Below are positions 46,661 through 59,820 of a stretch of DNA of 64,000 nt, piece after piece (position 1 is the stretch's first letter; every line of letters starts with the position of its first letter). The DNA comes from Myxocyprinus asiaticus (Eukaryota; Chordata; Actinopteri; Cypriniformes; Catostomidae), in contig NC_059372.1 of the NCBI RefSeq assembly GCF_019703515.2, positions 19,830,931 to 19,894,930 on the forward strand, given 5' to 3'. The notes below the pieces were generated by a model. That model was not told where the DNA came from. It ran no database searches and saw only the letters and a list, made by a program, of their open reading frames with translations. The position numbers and the translations under genes were made by a program.

Positions 46661-48256
46661 CAGTGGTGCTTTAAGGTTTGTGAACCCTTTAGTATTTTCC
46701 ATCTTTCTGCATAAATATGAATTAAAACATCATCAGATTTTCTCACAAGTCCTAAAAGTAGACAAAGAGATCCCAATTAAACAAATGAGACAAAAATATT
46801 ATACTTGGTCATTTATTTATTGAGGAAAATGGTCCAATATTACATATCTGTGTGTGGCAAAAGTATGTGAACCTCTAGGATTAGGAGTTAATTTTAAGGT
46901 GAAATTAGAGTCAGTTGTTTTCAATCAATGGGATGACAATCAGGTGTGAGTAGGTGCCCTGTTTTATTTAAAGAACAGGTATCTATCAAAGTTTGATCTT
47001 CACAATACATGTTTGTGGATGTGTATCATGGCATGAACAAAGGAGATTTCTGAAGACCTCAGAAAAAGAGTTGTTGATGCTTATCAGGCTGGAAAAGGTT
47101 ACAAAACCATCTCTAAAGAATTTTGACTCCACCAATCCACAGTCTGACAGATTGTGTACAAATGGAGAAAATTCAAGACCATTGTTATCCTCCCCAGGAG
47201 TAGTCGACCAACAAAGATCACTCCAAGAGCAAGGCATGTAATAGTCCACAAGGTCACAGAGGAACCCAGGGTAACTTCTAAGCAACTAAAGGCCTCTCTC
47301 ACATTGGCTAATGTTAATATTCAAGAGTCCACCATCAGGAGAACACTGAACAACAATGGTGTGCATGGCAGGGTTGCAAGGAGAAAGCCACTGCTCTCCA
47401 TAAAGAACATTGCTGCCCGTCTGCAGTTTGCTAAAGATCACGTGGACAAGCCAGAAGGCTATTGGAAAAACGTTTTGTGGACGGATGAGACCAAATTAGA
47501 ACTTTTTGGTTTAATTGAGAAGAGTTATGTTTGGAGAAAGGAAAACACTGCATTCCAGCATAAGAACATTATCCCACCTGTGAAACATGGTGGTGTTAGT
47601 ATCATGGTTTGGGCCTGTTTTGCTGCATCTGGGCCAGGACGGCTTGCCATCATTGATGGAACAATTAATTCTGAATTATACCAGCGAATTCTAAAGGAAA
47701 ATGTCAGGACATCTGTCCGTGAACTGAATCTCAAGAGAAAGTGGGTCATGCAGCAACACAAGCACATAAGTCATTTTACAAAAGAATGGTTAAAGAAGAA
47801 TAAAGTTAATGTTTTGGAATTGCCAAGTCAAAGTCCTGACCTTAATCCAATAGAAATGTTGTGGAAGGACCTGAAGCGAGCAGTTCATGTGAGGAAACCC
47901 ACCAACATCCCAGAGTTGAAGCTGTTCTGTACATAGTAATGGGCTAAAATTCCTCCAAGCCAATGTGCAGGACTGATCAACCGTTAACGGAAACGTATGG
48001 TTGCAGTTATTGCTGCACAAGGGGGTCACGCCAGGTACTGAAAGCAAAGGTTCACATACTTTTGTCACTCACAGATTTGTAATATTGGATCATTTTCCTC
48101 AATAAATAAATGACCAAGTATAATATTTTGCCTCATTTGTTTAATTGGGTTCTCTTTATCTACTTTTAGGACTTGTGTGACAGTTTGATGATGTTTAAGG
48201 TCATATGCAGAAATATAGAAAACTCTAAATAGTTCACAAACTTTCAAGCACCACTG
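46661..48256 (+). mobile_element. Tc1-like transposon, full length but inactive
   Basis: Left end CAGTGGTGCTTTAAGGTTTG and right-end complement CAGTGGTGCTTGAAAGTTTG lie between TA dinucleotides (46659-46660 and 48257-48258). It is 1,596 bp. The inverted repeats extend about 200 bp through ATTAAACAAATGAGACAAAA with several mismatches. Confidence 0.95.
47027..48041 (+). pseudogene. Tc1-like transposase pseudogene lacking a catalytic Asp
   Basis: The long open part (47154-47936, 260 codons) starts in the helix-turn-helix and contains the first catalytic Asp in LWTDETKLELF. It reads QQHKHISHFTKEW where QQD is expected, so the second Asp is replaced by His. The [18 protein letters not shown] motif with the catalytic Glu is intact. 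The first 40 or so codons are frameshifted, and the frame stops early at FCT-stop; the usual C-terminus resumes in another frame to the TGA at 48039-48041. Inactive. Confidence 0.92.
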
Positions 48257-48258
48257 TA

Positions 48259-50169
48259 TAGTACACCGTAGTACTAAATTAATAAAAAAAAATTCTTGTG
48301 TGCTTCACTGAAAGTAAGGAAATCTTTTGTTCAAATGATATAGATAACATGGTCAATGTCACATTTGCTTATTTGATAATTGACAAAAATAGTACAGAAT
48401 CTTAAATATTTCTTAATTTATGGCATAATAAAATCCTAAAACTTTCTGATGACTTGTTTAATGAAATTAAACAAGATACTTTATGGATTTATATTACACA
48501 AAATGAAATGGTAGGGCATGTGAGATATTTGTGATATATTTTATCACACTCCGCAGGCCCGTAACCACCATAGAGTATACATAGAGTTTTTCAATGGTTA
48601 ATTTTTAAATGATTACATTTTGTTTCCCATATGTGTATGTTCGATGTTCTTTCTTTGGAGGTCTATCACATGCAACTAAATGACGCTACTTGCTGTCTTC
48701 CTAGTTTCCTGCATATTCAAACATAGTTTTTGTCTCCAAAGTAATCAATTAAATTGTTTTTCCTAACCATCAATAGCCACAGACACGAGGACAATGGGAC
48801 TGTTTGCACATTCTTGTACTGCCTCCTAACGACTCTGCTTTAACTTAAATGATCTGTGAATTTATATAATGCATGTGATTCCCTAATTTCCTTTTGAGAG
48901 GAACCCAAGTGTTATGTTCGCATTCATTTGAGTGTATTTGGTCTAATGACTATTGCAAATACAATAACCACTCACTCATTTGCCTATACCATCAAAATTT
49001 GCACTGTATTTTGTACATTTGTTTGATTTGCATGTGCAAATCCTATTATTAAGTGGTATATTTGTTGCCTTTTTCTTTTTTCTGTTGTTTTTATTGTCTT
49101 TTACACAGTCAAGGAGGCTTGCTGGAAAAAAACCCTACTACATGCATTGCATATGTAGGATGTTTTGCTGTGCTATAGATCCAAAGGATGTATTAAAATT
49201 TGTTATAGTGCAGTTTTTTCCCTCCTTATGCATGTAACTTGCGTAGATGGATTTTCAGTCTTTGTTGACAGAGACAGAGATCGAGCTAAACCCTCATGTG
49301 TGACAGATGGCTGTGTCATTTGCAGATAAAAATGAAAACATTTTCAGTGTCAGCCTCTCAGTAGGGAAATGGAGCATGCAGAAATGAGGAGCAGCACCAT
49401 ATGGAAACAGCAAAGCCCATTTGTTCAGGGCATGTGTGAATTTGAAGAATAGTGCGATGGGGTCAAGGGGATCAGTGGAATTGCTCTCAAACTTTACGTT
49501 TTACTCAGTCAATCCAAACCACCCCTCTTCTCACTTCCACATCTATCTCTCTTTCTCCAACTCTCTCATTAGCCAAATCTCTCTTTGAGCTCTGCTACAC
49601 ACACTGTTATGTTCTGATGTCAGGGGATGTGACACTAAGAGCGTATCAGACCACACCAGTAATCAGCTCTTGCTAGAACACCAACTGAGAGAGTGAGGGA
49701 AAGAGGAAGAGGGAGAGAGACTCCAGCAACAACCCCTGACCCACAACCTCCCACTTGCACCAGACAAAAACACAGCAGGCAGTTAATTAGCATGTGTTAA
49801 TGACATCCTGTACTAGGGTGACCCACTCAGTAGTGCAGGAAATGAGTGGAGGTATGGCATGTCTGCTTTACTATGCATGTAAATACAATTACAAACAACT
49901 TCACCACAAAACTGAGATTTTGGCTCTGCTTGATCCTTGGTTTTCTCAAATCTGGCATTGCATTTGTTAGTGTAACCTAATATAGTCACACAATTTTCTC
50001 TACAGACTTGCAGGGCAGTTAAGAACCCCCTTTCGAAATAAAAAAATGTCAAAATACATTATTTTTTCAAATAATCAAGGGGATATATTTCAAAAGTTTT
50101 AATGCACGTTCCATTACAACCGTTTTACATTCAGAATAAGCGTTTGAATCAGTTTGAGTTTCTTGCTAG
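48259..50169. other. no gene seen
   Basis: AT-rich sequence. 49,300-49,800 is somewhat GC-richer with CTCTCT tracts and looks unique, but no exon could be supported on either strand. The missing 3' exon of cacnb3 was looked for here without success. Confidence 0.45.
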
Positions 50170-50687
50170 AGTTGGGAAGTCCGATTCATTTTAGGGAATC
50201 GGTTCGTTCAGACGGTCCATTTCATTAAACCGACTCACAACCTTTTCATCATTCAAAAAGGCTGCGTCTGAAAACTGGAAAATGCCGCCTTGACTTCAGA
50301 ACCTGTAAATGAAAATAAGGTGCTTTTCAAACTGTTCTGAGACCAGTTTCCTTACGAGGCCCCATTCATACAAAAACGCTGTTAGTTAAGCAATTTAATG
50401 ACTAGGTCTTTTTACGTAAGCATTATACGTAATTTTGTATTAAAATTGTTGTTCATCACAAGATTTTCACTATTAAGTTAAATAGCCTCAAATGTTGTTT
50501 ATTGTTCCAACATTATTGTTGAAAACATTAACTTTGTTACCTATATAAATAATTAATGGTATTATTCCCATTTTGTTAACAGCATTGCTAGTTAACAACT
50601 TATCCCTTACTGTTGGGTGATCAACCAAATCTTTGCGAATCGGTTCGAACGAGTCACTAAAAAGAATTGGTTCAAAAGGACATCACT
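50170..50687. mobile_element. palindromic MITE with AGTxGGGAAGTCC-type ends
   Basis: AGTTGGGAAGTCCGATTCAT at the left and a right end whose complement begins AGTGATGTCCTTTTGAACC. Inner arms contain AATCGGTTCG in both orientations and TTTAACTAACAG-type blocks. No target duplication was clear. A fragment of the same arm (CACTAAAAAGAACCGGCTC) occurs near 38,425. Confidence 0.55.
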
Positions 50688-50689
50688 AT

Positions 50690-52374
50690 TCCTTGCAGAT
50701 CTGATTTGATCCTGCTCTGTCCCCTAGTGGACATTTGGAATTTCTTTCCAAAGCAACTGACAGAACATTATAATCAAATCCACCTACAATTCTAAAGGCC
50801 TGTTTTGTTTTAATCATGTATAATGCAGACAAGGATAACACAAAGATTATATAAGTATCTAACCAATCAATGTTGTCAAGTAAGATTGTAAGACACAACA
50901 GTGACTGACAGAGTGGGGAAAAACAATACACCATACATTATCTTTGTTTTTATTTATTTATTTATTTATTTTTCCTTCCCCCAGAGCACAAAATACTTTT
51001 GTTCAGCATCGGGTAGTTCATTTATTTTTCTGTCTTTTTCTTTTACCAGAACTTAGTGCTGGATCAGTGCTGTCACATTAGTACAATATGTTAAAGTAAC
51101 CATTGGAAGAGGATTTACACAATTACATTGTGCATTTATTGCATTGTAAATCAAAAGAAAACTTCAAAACAATACAAACCAAAATAGTGCAATCAAATTG
51201 ATTTCCCTTTATTCTGTGATAGGCCTTTTGAGTCCAAACTATTGTCTTCTGCATTCCTCTAGTGTTGCATACAGTACAGTTAACTGTGATATATACAGAA
51301 CAACATAAACATCTAATTAAATTAAAAATTAGCATTGAAAATATACTTAAGACATAGTTCTTGACTATGTACAGATCACCTGGAAGAACATCAAGCATAT
51401 TTTTGATTAGGAAGAGCTTGTTGTAGTCCATAACTATGATAGAGTTATTGTGCTTTCTGTCTCTTGCATGTGATTCAAAAATGTGACATCAGTTAAACCA
51501 AAGCGCCAAAAGATTCAACATGGTCCCAAATAACATTTTTGTTCAATATAAGTAAATAATGTAACATATGTAAATTTTAAACAACAGAAAGGAACTTTAG
51601 TCATTTGTTTGTGCTATTATATGGACATAGACAAGGGCAATGGATGTTAATATGTAATCTGAATACACTCAAGCAGTTTATAAGTTTCTATGTCTGTCTG
51701 TCCATTACATTTCCCTATTCAGTTTACAGTGCAGTGTATTCCTACCAGTTCTGTCAAGTTTGTCATGCATATTCATGATTAGCTTTAATGTACAATGAGA
51801 CTGCATGTGCATATATGCCAAGAGTAAAATCAGTGATCATTTAGATTGTCTTGCAAATAAGACATAGAAATGGCATTGTAATCGCATGGAAGCATGGCAA
51901 GCAAAAACTCAAAAATTACAGTGGCAAGCAGATTCGTATGTCAGCAAAACCATCACTTATCATGCAAATAAGTATTGGTGGTGAAGATAAAAAGGAATTT
52001 TTATATGTGCTGGATATTGAATGCACAAATATGATCCAACCATTACAGATATTTCTTTGTGTGATGAATGAATAATTGTATATAGTGATACTTAACATAC
52101 TTAAACAAGCATTTTCCAAACTGCATTTTTGCGGCCTTAATGGGAACTGCAGGAAAGGGATGCCACTCAAAGGGTTGTTTCAATCTGAAGTAAGAAAAGG
52201 ATTTTTTTTTTCACAAAGGGCCCTCCCGCAAGACTGTTAGCTAAGGGTACATTCATACAGTATTACCATGCTCCCTTCCACATCAAGAGCTCTGTCCTTT
52301 GGAGTGAGTAGGGCATAGGGATGATCACTTTCATTTGGAATTTGCCCAACATGAAGGTGTTTGCAAAAGTGATA
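50690..52374. other. no gene seen
   Basis: AT-rich, no recognised exons or transposon ends. A TTTA run lies near 50,950-50,973. Confidence 0.5.
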
Positions 52375-52378
52375 TTAA

Positions 52379-52951
52379 AGGAATATTCTGGATTCAATAC
52401 AAGTTAAGATCAATCAACAGAATTTGTGGCATGACATTGAATACCACAAAAAATATTTTGACTCGTCCCTCCTCTTTAAAAAAAAAAAAGAAGAAGCAAA
52501 AATCAAGGTTTCTGTTAGGTACCTACAATGGAAGTGAATAGGGCCAATTTTTGGAGGGTTTAAAAGCAGAAATCTGAAGCTTATTATTTTATAAAAACAC
52601 TTATATTACTTTTTTTTTTTTAACTTGTGTATTATTTGAGCTGTAAAGTTGTTTAAATTGACGTTTTTACGGTCGGCTTTAGGGTTTGCCTAATAACAAA
52701 GTTATAAAATTGGCAATAACTTTACACAGAAGAGGTTAGTAAGTGATTTTATCACACTAAAATCATGTTAATATGCATATTGTTTACATCTACTTCCATT
52801 GTAAGTGCCTCACTGGAACCCTAATTTTTTTTTTTTTTTTTTTTTTTTTTAAGAAAAGAGGGAAAAGTCCAAATACATTTTTGTGGTGAGTAATCAACAT
52901 TATGCCACAAATGCAGTCAATTGAGACTTGTACTGAACCCGGAATATTCCT
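52379..52951. mobile_element. palindromic TTAA MITE, family 2, complete
   Basis: AGGAATATTCTGGATTCAAT follows TTAA at 52375-52378, and TGTACTGAACCCGGAATATTCC precedes TTAA at 52952-52955. The inner marker TTTTGACTCGTCCCTCC near 52,456 has its partner as GGGAAAAGTCCAAATAC near 52,860. A T tract lies in the loop. Confidence 0.85.
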
Positions 52952-52955
52952 TTAA

Positions 52956-55525
52956 ATATGTCACTAGTAGTTTTAAACATAACCACTAGAGGTCACTGTA
53001 ATTCAAAACAATGAGTAGAGAGTGTAAATAAGGTTATGTAGTGAGGCTTTTTATGCAATACTGAGATCCATGTAAAAGATGTACAAACATTCATGTGGTC
53101 TCCTTTTCTACTCCTTTTTTAAAGTTATTTTATTGATCTAAAATGCTGATATTAGTGCAAGGTGGATGGAAATACTGATCAGTAATTAGTGATTTGCTTT
53201 GGCTGACAAAAATATATGGATAAAATAAGGAGACATTAAAAGCTGGAACAGGAAATAAAGAAACTGTCAGCTTTCCAACTCTGATTTACTGAAAGGTAAC
53301 TATAGTCATTTGAGGGGTGTGCTACATAAATTGGGATACTTATATACTTAAGTATATAATCCCAATAACAATTTATTGGAATTATTAATCATGATGAAAT
53401 CATATTTATACAACAGTTAGTGATGGTTCTCTAATCTGATTGGACAAGCTGTGTTCCTAGAGTGCTGATTTGATACAGCACTGGTACATTTCACTGTTCA
53501 TGTCACTCTCCACTTGTTGTCTGTTTTCGTAGTCACACCATGCCAACACAACGATTGATCCCAGCTTTGGCTTCATTTGAAACTATTTTAGTTAGCGGAG
53601 CAGTAAGATAGACACAATAAATGTTAATATTGTGTCTAAAATGTGATTAACGGTGCTTAAAAAGCTGTGAAAAGCTGTCCATCAACTTCTTATTTTTAGA
53701 ACTTTTGTATAAAAGTAATATCACACCTACAGTCGTGCTGATGTGTGATATTGCTTAATTGACTATAGTGTACTTTGCAAAAGCTTTTGTCACAGCAGGA
53801 TTTGTAAACAAACCAAAAGCAATGCACAAGGTGGATTTGAGTGGGCTGACTGGCAGTTGTGTGAGAGAATGTTAGTTGCATGGGATGCCTCTCTCCCCTC
53901 TGATGCTAGTGCCAGCCACAACCTGGTGGATAGACGACACCACCAATGGGTTGGGGAAAAGTCCTGTTGATCTCAGTGTGGCTCTCAGCAGGGACATTCA
54001 GACCATTTAAAGATGTGTATTACTTTGCGTGTATGTGTGTGTTGGCTGAAGGCCTGCAAAAAGAGGGGCCCTGAGATGCAGAGGGGACATGAGTGTTAGC
54101 GCAAGGGATGGGGGTGTTTCACTGTCAGGGCTCCCTTACAGTGAGGCTGGGATTGGTCCACTTCTTCGCTGGCCCTCATCTTATTCTCCATCCCTCCATT
54201 CCTCCTCTTTTCTTTTCAAGGGGGGGGCAGCTGCTCTGAGCCCCATCTCATTCTGGGGCAGTGAGTTGCTGGCCTGTTCTGGGGGGCTTTCTGGAATGTT
54301 CTGTGTCACTCAGACCACTCTATAACAAAAGAAGTCCAGAAATACTTTATAATGGTTAGGTACCTTATGGTGGCAAGTTTTTTGGTCACCGGTTTTTTAA
54401 GGGATGGGTCAGCCAAAAATAAAAATTCTGTCATAATTTACTCACTCTTATGTTGTTCCACACTTGTACGACTCCAGCTCGTCTCCTTTGGTGTTTTGAG
54501 TCTGCAACTGGTCCGTGACGAGAAGTCTCAGATCTCACGATTAACGGTCTTGTTGTGTGTCAAGACAAGACAAGCCTCAACAAGTTGCACATGCTACGAT
54601 GGATTTCAAACCTGTTTGATATCTAAACATCTTGTTGTCGGTGTGTGCACTGTCCCGACGAGCAAGAAACCGACAATGAGCCACAGCCAATGAAATATAG
54701 AGAGAGTGCAAGAGGAGAGCAAGGTATTGGCAAGCAGGAGACAAAAAAAATAAATAAAAAATTTAGAAAATAAAATAAAACTTCACCCACACCCCTGCTG
54801 TCTTTATTATTTTCAGCTGTTTTTCTTAGTTTTTTTATTTTGCAAATAAGCGCAAAAATGGGTGCAAGCCGTTCTTTGTTTGTTGACATGTTATCCTGAA
54901 TAAACTGCAAGAATTTGTGAATTCATTTTGTTTTCGTAATTGTAAGCTTAAGACGCATCTTAAAACTGAAATGGGCAATCCATTTGAAACGGGATGACAA
55001 AGAGAGCTGTAACAGGGTCCAAACTGTTTTGAGATTTGTTCACTTCAAACACATTTAGACATTATGCTTGTAGTGCCACAGCAGCGAAGTGCCACCTTAT
55101 AAACCAAGAGTTTAAACTTTGCCAGTTACGTGCGGAATGCGGATTTAAAGGGAAATAACTGTCTAATTGGAAATTTTAAAAAGTGAATGCATGTATGAAT
55201 GCATACTTCAGTGTGTCTGATGTCAACATGGAGGGACATAGATATGAGAAGAACACACATTCAAAGCTCAGTTACAGGTACTGCACTAAAATAACTCAGA
55301 ATTCTGCTCTAAATGTCACATTTGTGCTATTAAATGCAAGTATAATCAAGAGAAACTGTGTGCCGATTTTTTAGCATTTTATGCATTTTATTGTTTACGC
55401 ACCAGCGCAAAAGAAAACAAAACCGTTAGTCGCAGGGTGCCAACTTCAAGTCGTGAAGTGTACGCTTGGCTTAATGAAATATTTTGGAGAATGTCTCTGG
55501 TATAAGATTTGAGAGCTCCAATGAG
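52956..55525. other. no gene seen; one MITE fragment
   Basis: 54,396-54,480 is the left arm of a family-1 MITE (GGGTCAGCCAAAAATAAAAA, then TTTACTCACTCTTATGTTG). 53,880-54,330 is GC-richer and was examined for the last cacnb3 exon. The minus-strand reading there is open for about 35 codons but matches no known beta-subunit tail. Confidence 0.45.
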
Positions 55526-55764
55526 TGCAAGATGATTTTTTTTTTTAAGATTAAAATTTTTATTGATTCAAAGAAGACAAAGAAAAACAAAACATCTATA
55601 CAATGTATCAACATTTAACTCCCACTACTACCCCTCCCCCTCCCCAATCAACAACCCAACCCTGACCCCCAACGAACATCCCCATGGTCTCACATAAGTA
55701 CACACACACACACAGAAAAAATAAATAAATAAATACATTTATACACATATATATATATATATAC

Positions 55765-55799
<35 letters not shown>

Positions 55800-55989
55800 A
55801 AATAATCATACACATCTAAAACTATACCTCTCTCTCTCCACAGTCCCTCCCTGAGAGTCCCCCAAAAACATCAAATAACTACCCCATTTCCCATCAAATG
55901 AATCCCAGATCCCCAGCCATCTACACGACACCTCCTCAAAAGCTGCCACCCTCCCCATCTCCTCAGACCAATCCCGAATTGAGGGCACT

Positions 55990-57800
55990 CCAGCCGACTT
56001 TCATCCCCTTAAAACAATCTGCCTGCCTATAATAACACTGGTCAGGACCCAATTGTTTATGAATTTAACTCTTGTGTCGATGACCACCCCATCTCCCAAA
56101 ACACAGAGTCTGGGGCAAAATGAAACCCGAGTGCCCAACACATCACACACAAAATTCTGAACCTTCAACCAAAATTCCTGGATCTCAGCACACCACCAAA
56201 AAACATGGGCTGTGTCTCCCTCCTCCAATTGGCATCGCCAACAGGTGGGTGTGTCTTTAAGACCAAGCCTATAAAATCTAGAGGGGGTCCAATAGAATCT
56301 ATGTAAAATCTTGAACTGCATAAGGCGCACCCTTGCATCTCTAGATACAGACTTGATTTTTTTTTAGAATCCTAGCCCACACTCCCTCCTCCAATACCAA
56401 GTTAAAATCTTTCTCCCATAATCTCTTGATAGAAGTTAAAGCTCCATCCCCCAGACTCTGAACTAGCAGGGAGTAATATACTGATGCCTCATGACCTTTT
56501 CCAAAAGCAGTAATCACCACTCCCAGAGTGTCTACCACTTTAGGGGGGTGTATGCTACTCCCAAAAATAGTACAGAGCAGGTGGCGTACCTGTAAATACT
56601 AAAAAACTGAGATCTGGGAATCCCAAAATATTAGGGGCAAGAACTTCCTGTTCAATACAAAACCAGGGAGGGGCTCTCTCAGGTGGAATTGACCAATGAG
56701 CCAAATATCTGAGACCGAATGCATAATAATAAAACTAATTCTTGGGTAGGCCTAGCCTACCTTTGTCAATCGGCCTATGTAACTTATTGAAATGTAATCT
56801 GGGATGCTTACCATTCCAAATGAAGGATTTCGCTATGCTATAAAATGCTTGAAATAAGAGAGGGGGACATCTACAGGGAGAAACTGTAGAAGGTAGTTAA
56901 ATTTTGGAATACAATTCATTTTAATAATATTAACCTTCCCAATCATAGATGAATGTAATGAAGCCCACCTGCCCACATCGCTTGAAAACGTTTTCATTAA
57001 GGGGTCAGAATTAACTCTAACTAAATCAGACAAATTTTCTGGGAATAAAATGGCCAAATATTTAATGCCCCATTTGGGCCACTGGAAGGTGCCCGACTGA
57101 AGAGCCGTTACTGGGCAGTACGCTGTCAGAGCTAAAGCTTCGGATTTAGACCAATTGACTCTGTATCCTGAGAATTTAGAAAAGGATTTAATAATTCTGT
57201 GGAGGCAAGGCATAGATCTAGTGGGGTCAGAGACGAATAATAAAATATAATCTGCGTAAAGCAAAATCTTATGCACCATACCTCCTGCCACCACCCCTGG
57301 AAAATCATCCTCCTTTTTTATCGTGGCTGCTAATGGTTCCAGGGCAAGACAGAACAATTATGGGGAAAGAGGGCAAACCTGCCGGGTGCCCCTATCCAGA
57401 GTAAAATAATCTGAAATTAATCCATTTGTTTGTACCGCCGCTACCGGGTGTCTATAAAGTAACTTAATCCATCAAATAAAAGTATTCCCGAACCCGTATA
57501 TATTTCCAAAATCTAAGAAAGAAAATCCCACTCTACCATATCAAATGCCTTTTCTGAGATGGCAGCGACCGGAGTCTGATCATTTGCCACTGACCACATG
57601 ATATTGATGAAATGCCTAAAGTTATCAGAGGAGCTGTGGTCCCGAGTGAACCCCACCTGATCTGTATGTATAAGAGATGTCATAACTTTACTTAATCGGT
57701 TAGCCAGAATTTTTTAAAATATTTTAACATCTAGCTGGATCAGGGAAATTGGATGGTAACTCTTACATTTGCTTGGATCTTGGTCCTTTTTAGGTATCAG
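55990..57800 (-). pseudogene. LINE-1 ORF2, reverse transcriptase core and C-terminal domain
   Basis: The continuation of ORF2 is split over several frames. GTRQVCPLSP-stop-LFCLALEPLA has a stop between the two halves and Val in place of the usual Gly. The catalytic YADD is YADY at about 57,265, so one of the two metal-binding aspartates is lost. Then come FSGYRVNWSKSEAL and IKYLAILFP. A C-terminal frame (56330-56001) with CWRCQLEEGDTAHVFWWC is the Cys-rich end of L1 ORF2. Reverse transcriptase is dead by several independent lesions. Confidence 0.88.
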
Positions 57801-57869
57801 ACTGTTCCGGGCTTGTTTCATGGTTAACGGAAGCTTTCCATACTTTAATGATTCCATATAAACTTCTAG

Positions 57870-59050
57870 CTAAAGTGGAGCCAGTTCTATAGCATAAGAT
57901 CTAAAAAATTCATCGGCAAAGCCATCTGGCCCCAGAGTTTTGCCTGTAGGCAAGGCCTTAATTACCTCGCCAAGCTCCTCCAAGGTTATCTCAGAATCAA
58001 GAGAATTTTTTTGCTCAGTCATCAGTTTAGGGATTTCTAATGGTTCCACAAAGTTTCTAATATCTTCATCAGTAGATGAAGATGTGGAACTATAAAGCTC
58101 AAGATAGAATTCTTTAAAAGCATTATTAATATCAATGGCAGAGATAAAAATTTCACCACCAGCATATTTCACTGCTTTGTCCCCTGACTCAAGGTATGAC
58201 TGTCTTGCCCTGAATAGCCAAAACTCCACCTTCCGCGACAAAATAGTATTATATCTGTACTTCAATCGGGTCAATTCTCTGAGGCCATCAAACGACATTC
58301 GGCGCTTCAGCTCTGCCTCGGCACTTTTAATATTCCCTTCCAACTTCACAATTTCTCGTACTTTGTACTTTTTGATGAATGAGACATACTGTATGATTTG
58401 ACCCCTATGAACCGCTTTAAGTACCTCCCAAGTCACGCCCACAGAGGATACTAAGGACCAGTTGGTCTCCAAGTAAACATTGATTTCAGCCTTTAACATT
58501 TGTTGGAATTCAGGATTTTGCAAAAGGGACACATTAAAGTGCCAACTATATGATTTATATTTCTCTGTATGTGGCAACACCTCTAAACTCACCAGGGCGT
58601 GATCTGAGACTAAGATGTTTCCAATTGAGCAATCCACAACAGATGAAATGAGGGACTTAGATATATAAAAAATATATTCTAGAATAAATCTTATGGACTG
58701 ATGAAAAAAAAATGTGTAGTCCATAGCCCAGATGGGTTCAAAAGTCTCCAAATATCTGTAAGACCAAGATTTTTACACAACCTGTGAAGCGTCAGTGTTG
58801 CTCTAGGGGGCTTACACACTTTTGCTTCACTATCATCAAGGACTGAGTCCATCAAAAGATTAAAGTCTCCTCCCAATATTATATCATGAGAGGTGCCAGC
58901 GGCTTGCAACATCCCTTCAAGATCTATAAAAAAAAGCCCTGATCATCAGCGTTAGGTTCGTAAATATTAGCCAAAATCAACCTTTGCCCCTGAATTTCTG
59001 CTAAAACAATAACGTCTCTTCCTAATTTACCTTTAATCTGTTTGAGACAT
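57870..59050 (-). pseudogene. LINE-1 ORF2, endonuclease and start of reverse transcriptase
   Basis: The reading starts without its beginning at about 59,050 (KGKLGRDVIVLAEIQGQRLI), followed by NIYEPNADDQ and a stop or frameshift near 58,930. It then gives IILGGDFNLLMD (AP-endonuclease active-site Asp/Asn), a frameshift near 58,700, and a 293-codon frame (58751-57870) with VSDHALVSL, the conserved SDH of the endonuclease. A linker follows, and then ALPTGKTLGPDGFADEFFRSY, which matches the start of L1 reverse transcriptase. The N-terminal part of the endonuclease is absent. Confidence 0.88.
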
Positions 59051-59070
59051 TTGAATTGCACAAGTATAAA

Positions 59071-59760
59071 GAATGTACAAATTCATCCACAAACTGTACC
59101 GAATGAGTGTTATTCCACAAAATAAACTCCAGCCACTAGGCGGAACCAACACAAAAAGAAACAAAATAGGTGCTCAGTTTCCTTGGACATTCAAGAGAAT
59201 GTTCAGTGAGACAGGCCCACTTGGCTGTTACACGAGTGCAACAAATGCCCTAATCACTCCAATGTTTGAAAGAAACATTCCACAAAACAAACTCCACCCA
59301 ATAGGAGGCATAAGCACAAAGAATGTACAGATTCATCCAAAAACTGTCCTGAAGGAGTGTTATTCCACAAAACAAACTCCAGCCGCTAGGCGGAACCAAC
59401 ACAAAAAGAAACAAAATAGGTGCTCAGATTCCTCGGACATTCAAGAGAATGTTCAGTGAGTCAGGCCCACTTGGCTGTTACACGAGTGCAACAAATGCCC
59501 TAATCACTCCAATGTTTGCAAGAAATATTCCACAAAACAAACTCCATCCAATAGGAGGCATAAGCACAAAGAATGTACAGATTCATACAAAAACTGTCCC
59601 GAAGGAGTGTTATTCCACAAAACAAACTCCAGCCGCTAGGCGGAACCCAACACAAAAAGAAACAAAATAGGTGCTCAGTTTCCTCAGACAATCAAGAGAA
59701 TGTTCAGTTGAGTCAGGCTCACTCGGCTGCATCGAGAGCATCACACCATGATTTAATTAC
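59071..59760. repeat. 250-bp tandem array inside the LINE-1
   Basis: GAATGTACARATTCAT starts units at 59071, 59321 and 59571, an exact 250-bp period, with about 2.75 units. Each unit contains two related sub-blocks with CACAAAACAAACTCCA, one followed by GCCGCTAGGCGG and one by CCCAATAGGAGG. The units differ by only a few bases, except for small indels in the last. The array lies between ORF1 and ORF2 and replaces the expected end of ORF1 and start of ORF2. Confidence 0.9.
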
Positions 59761-59820
59761 TCCATTGACTTTATAAAGGACATCGCTTGCTGTGGGCATG
59801 TAAATAGTTTGCAGCCATCC

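Noticed and set aside
53700..54330. Possible last exon of the calcium channel beta subunit
   Set aside because: GC-rich and partly open on the minus strand but without any recognisable beta-subunit tail or a convincing acceptor.
59071..59760. CRISPR-like or satellite array
   Set aside because: Units of 250 bp with no spacers, in a eukaryotic LINE-1. The frames across it are fragments of the element.
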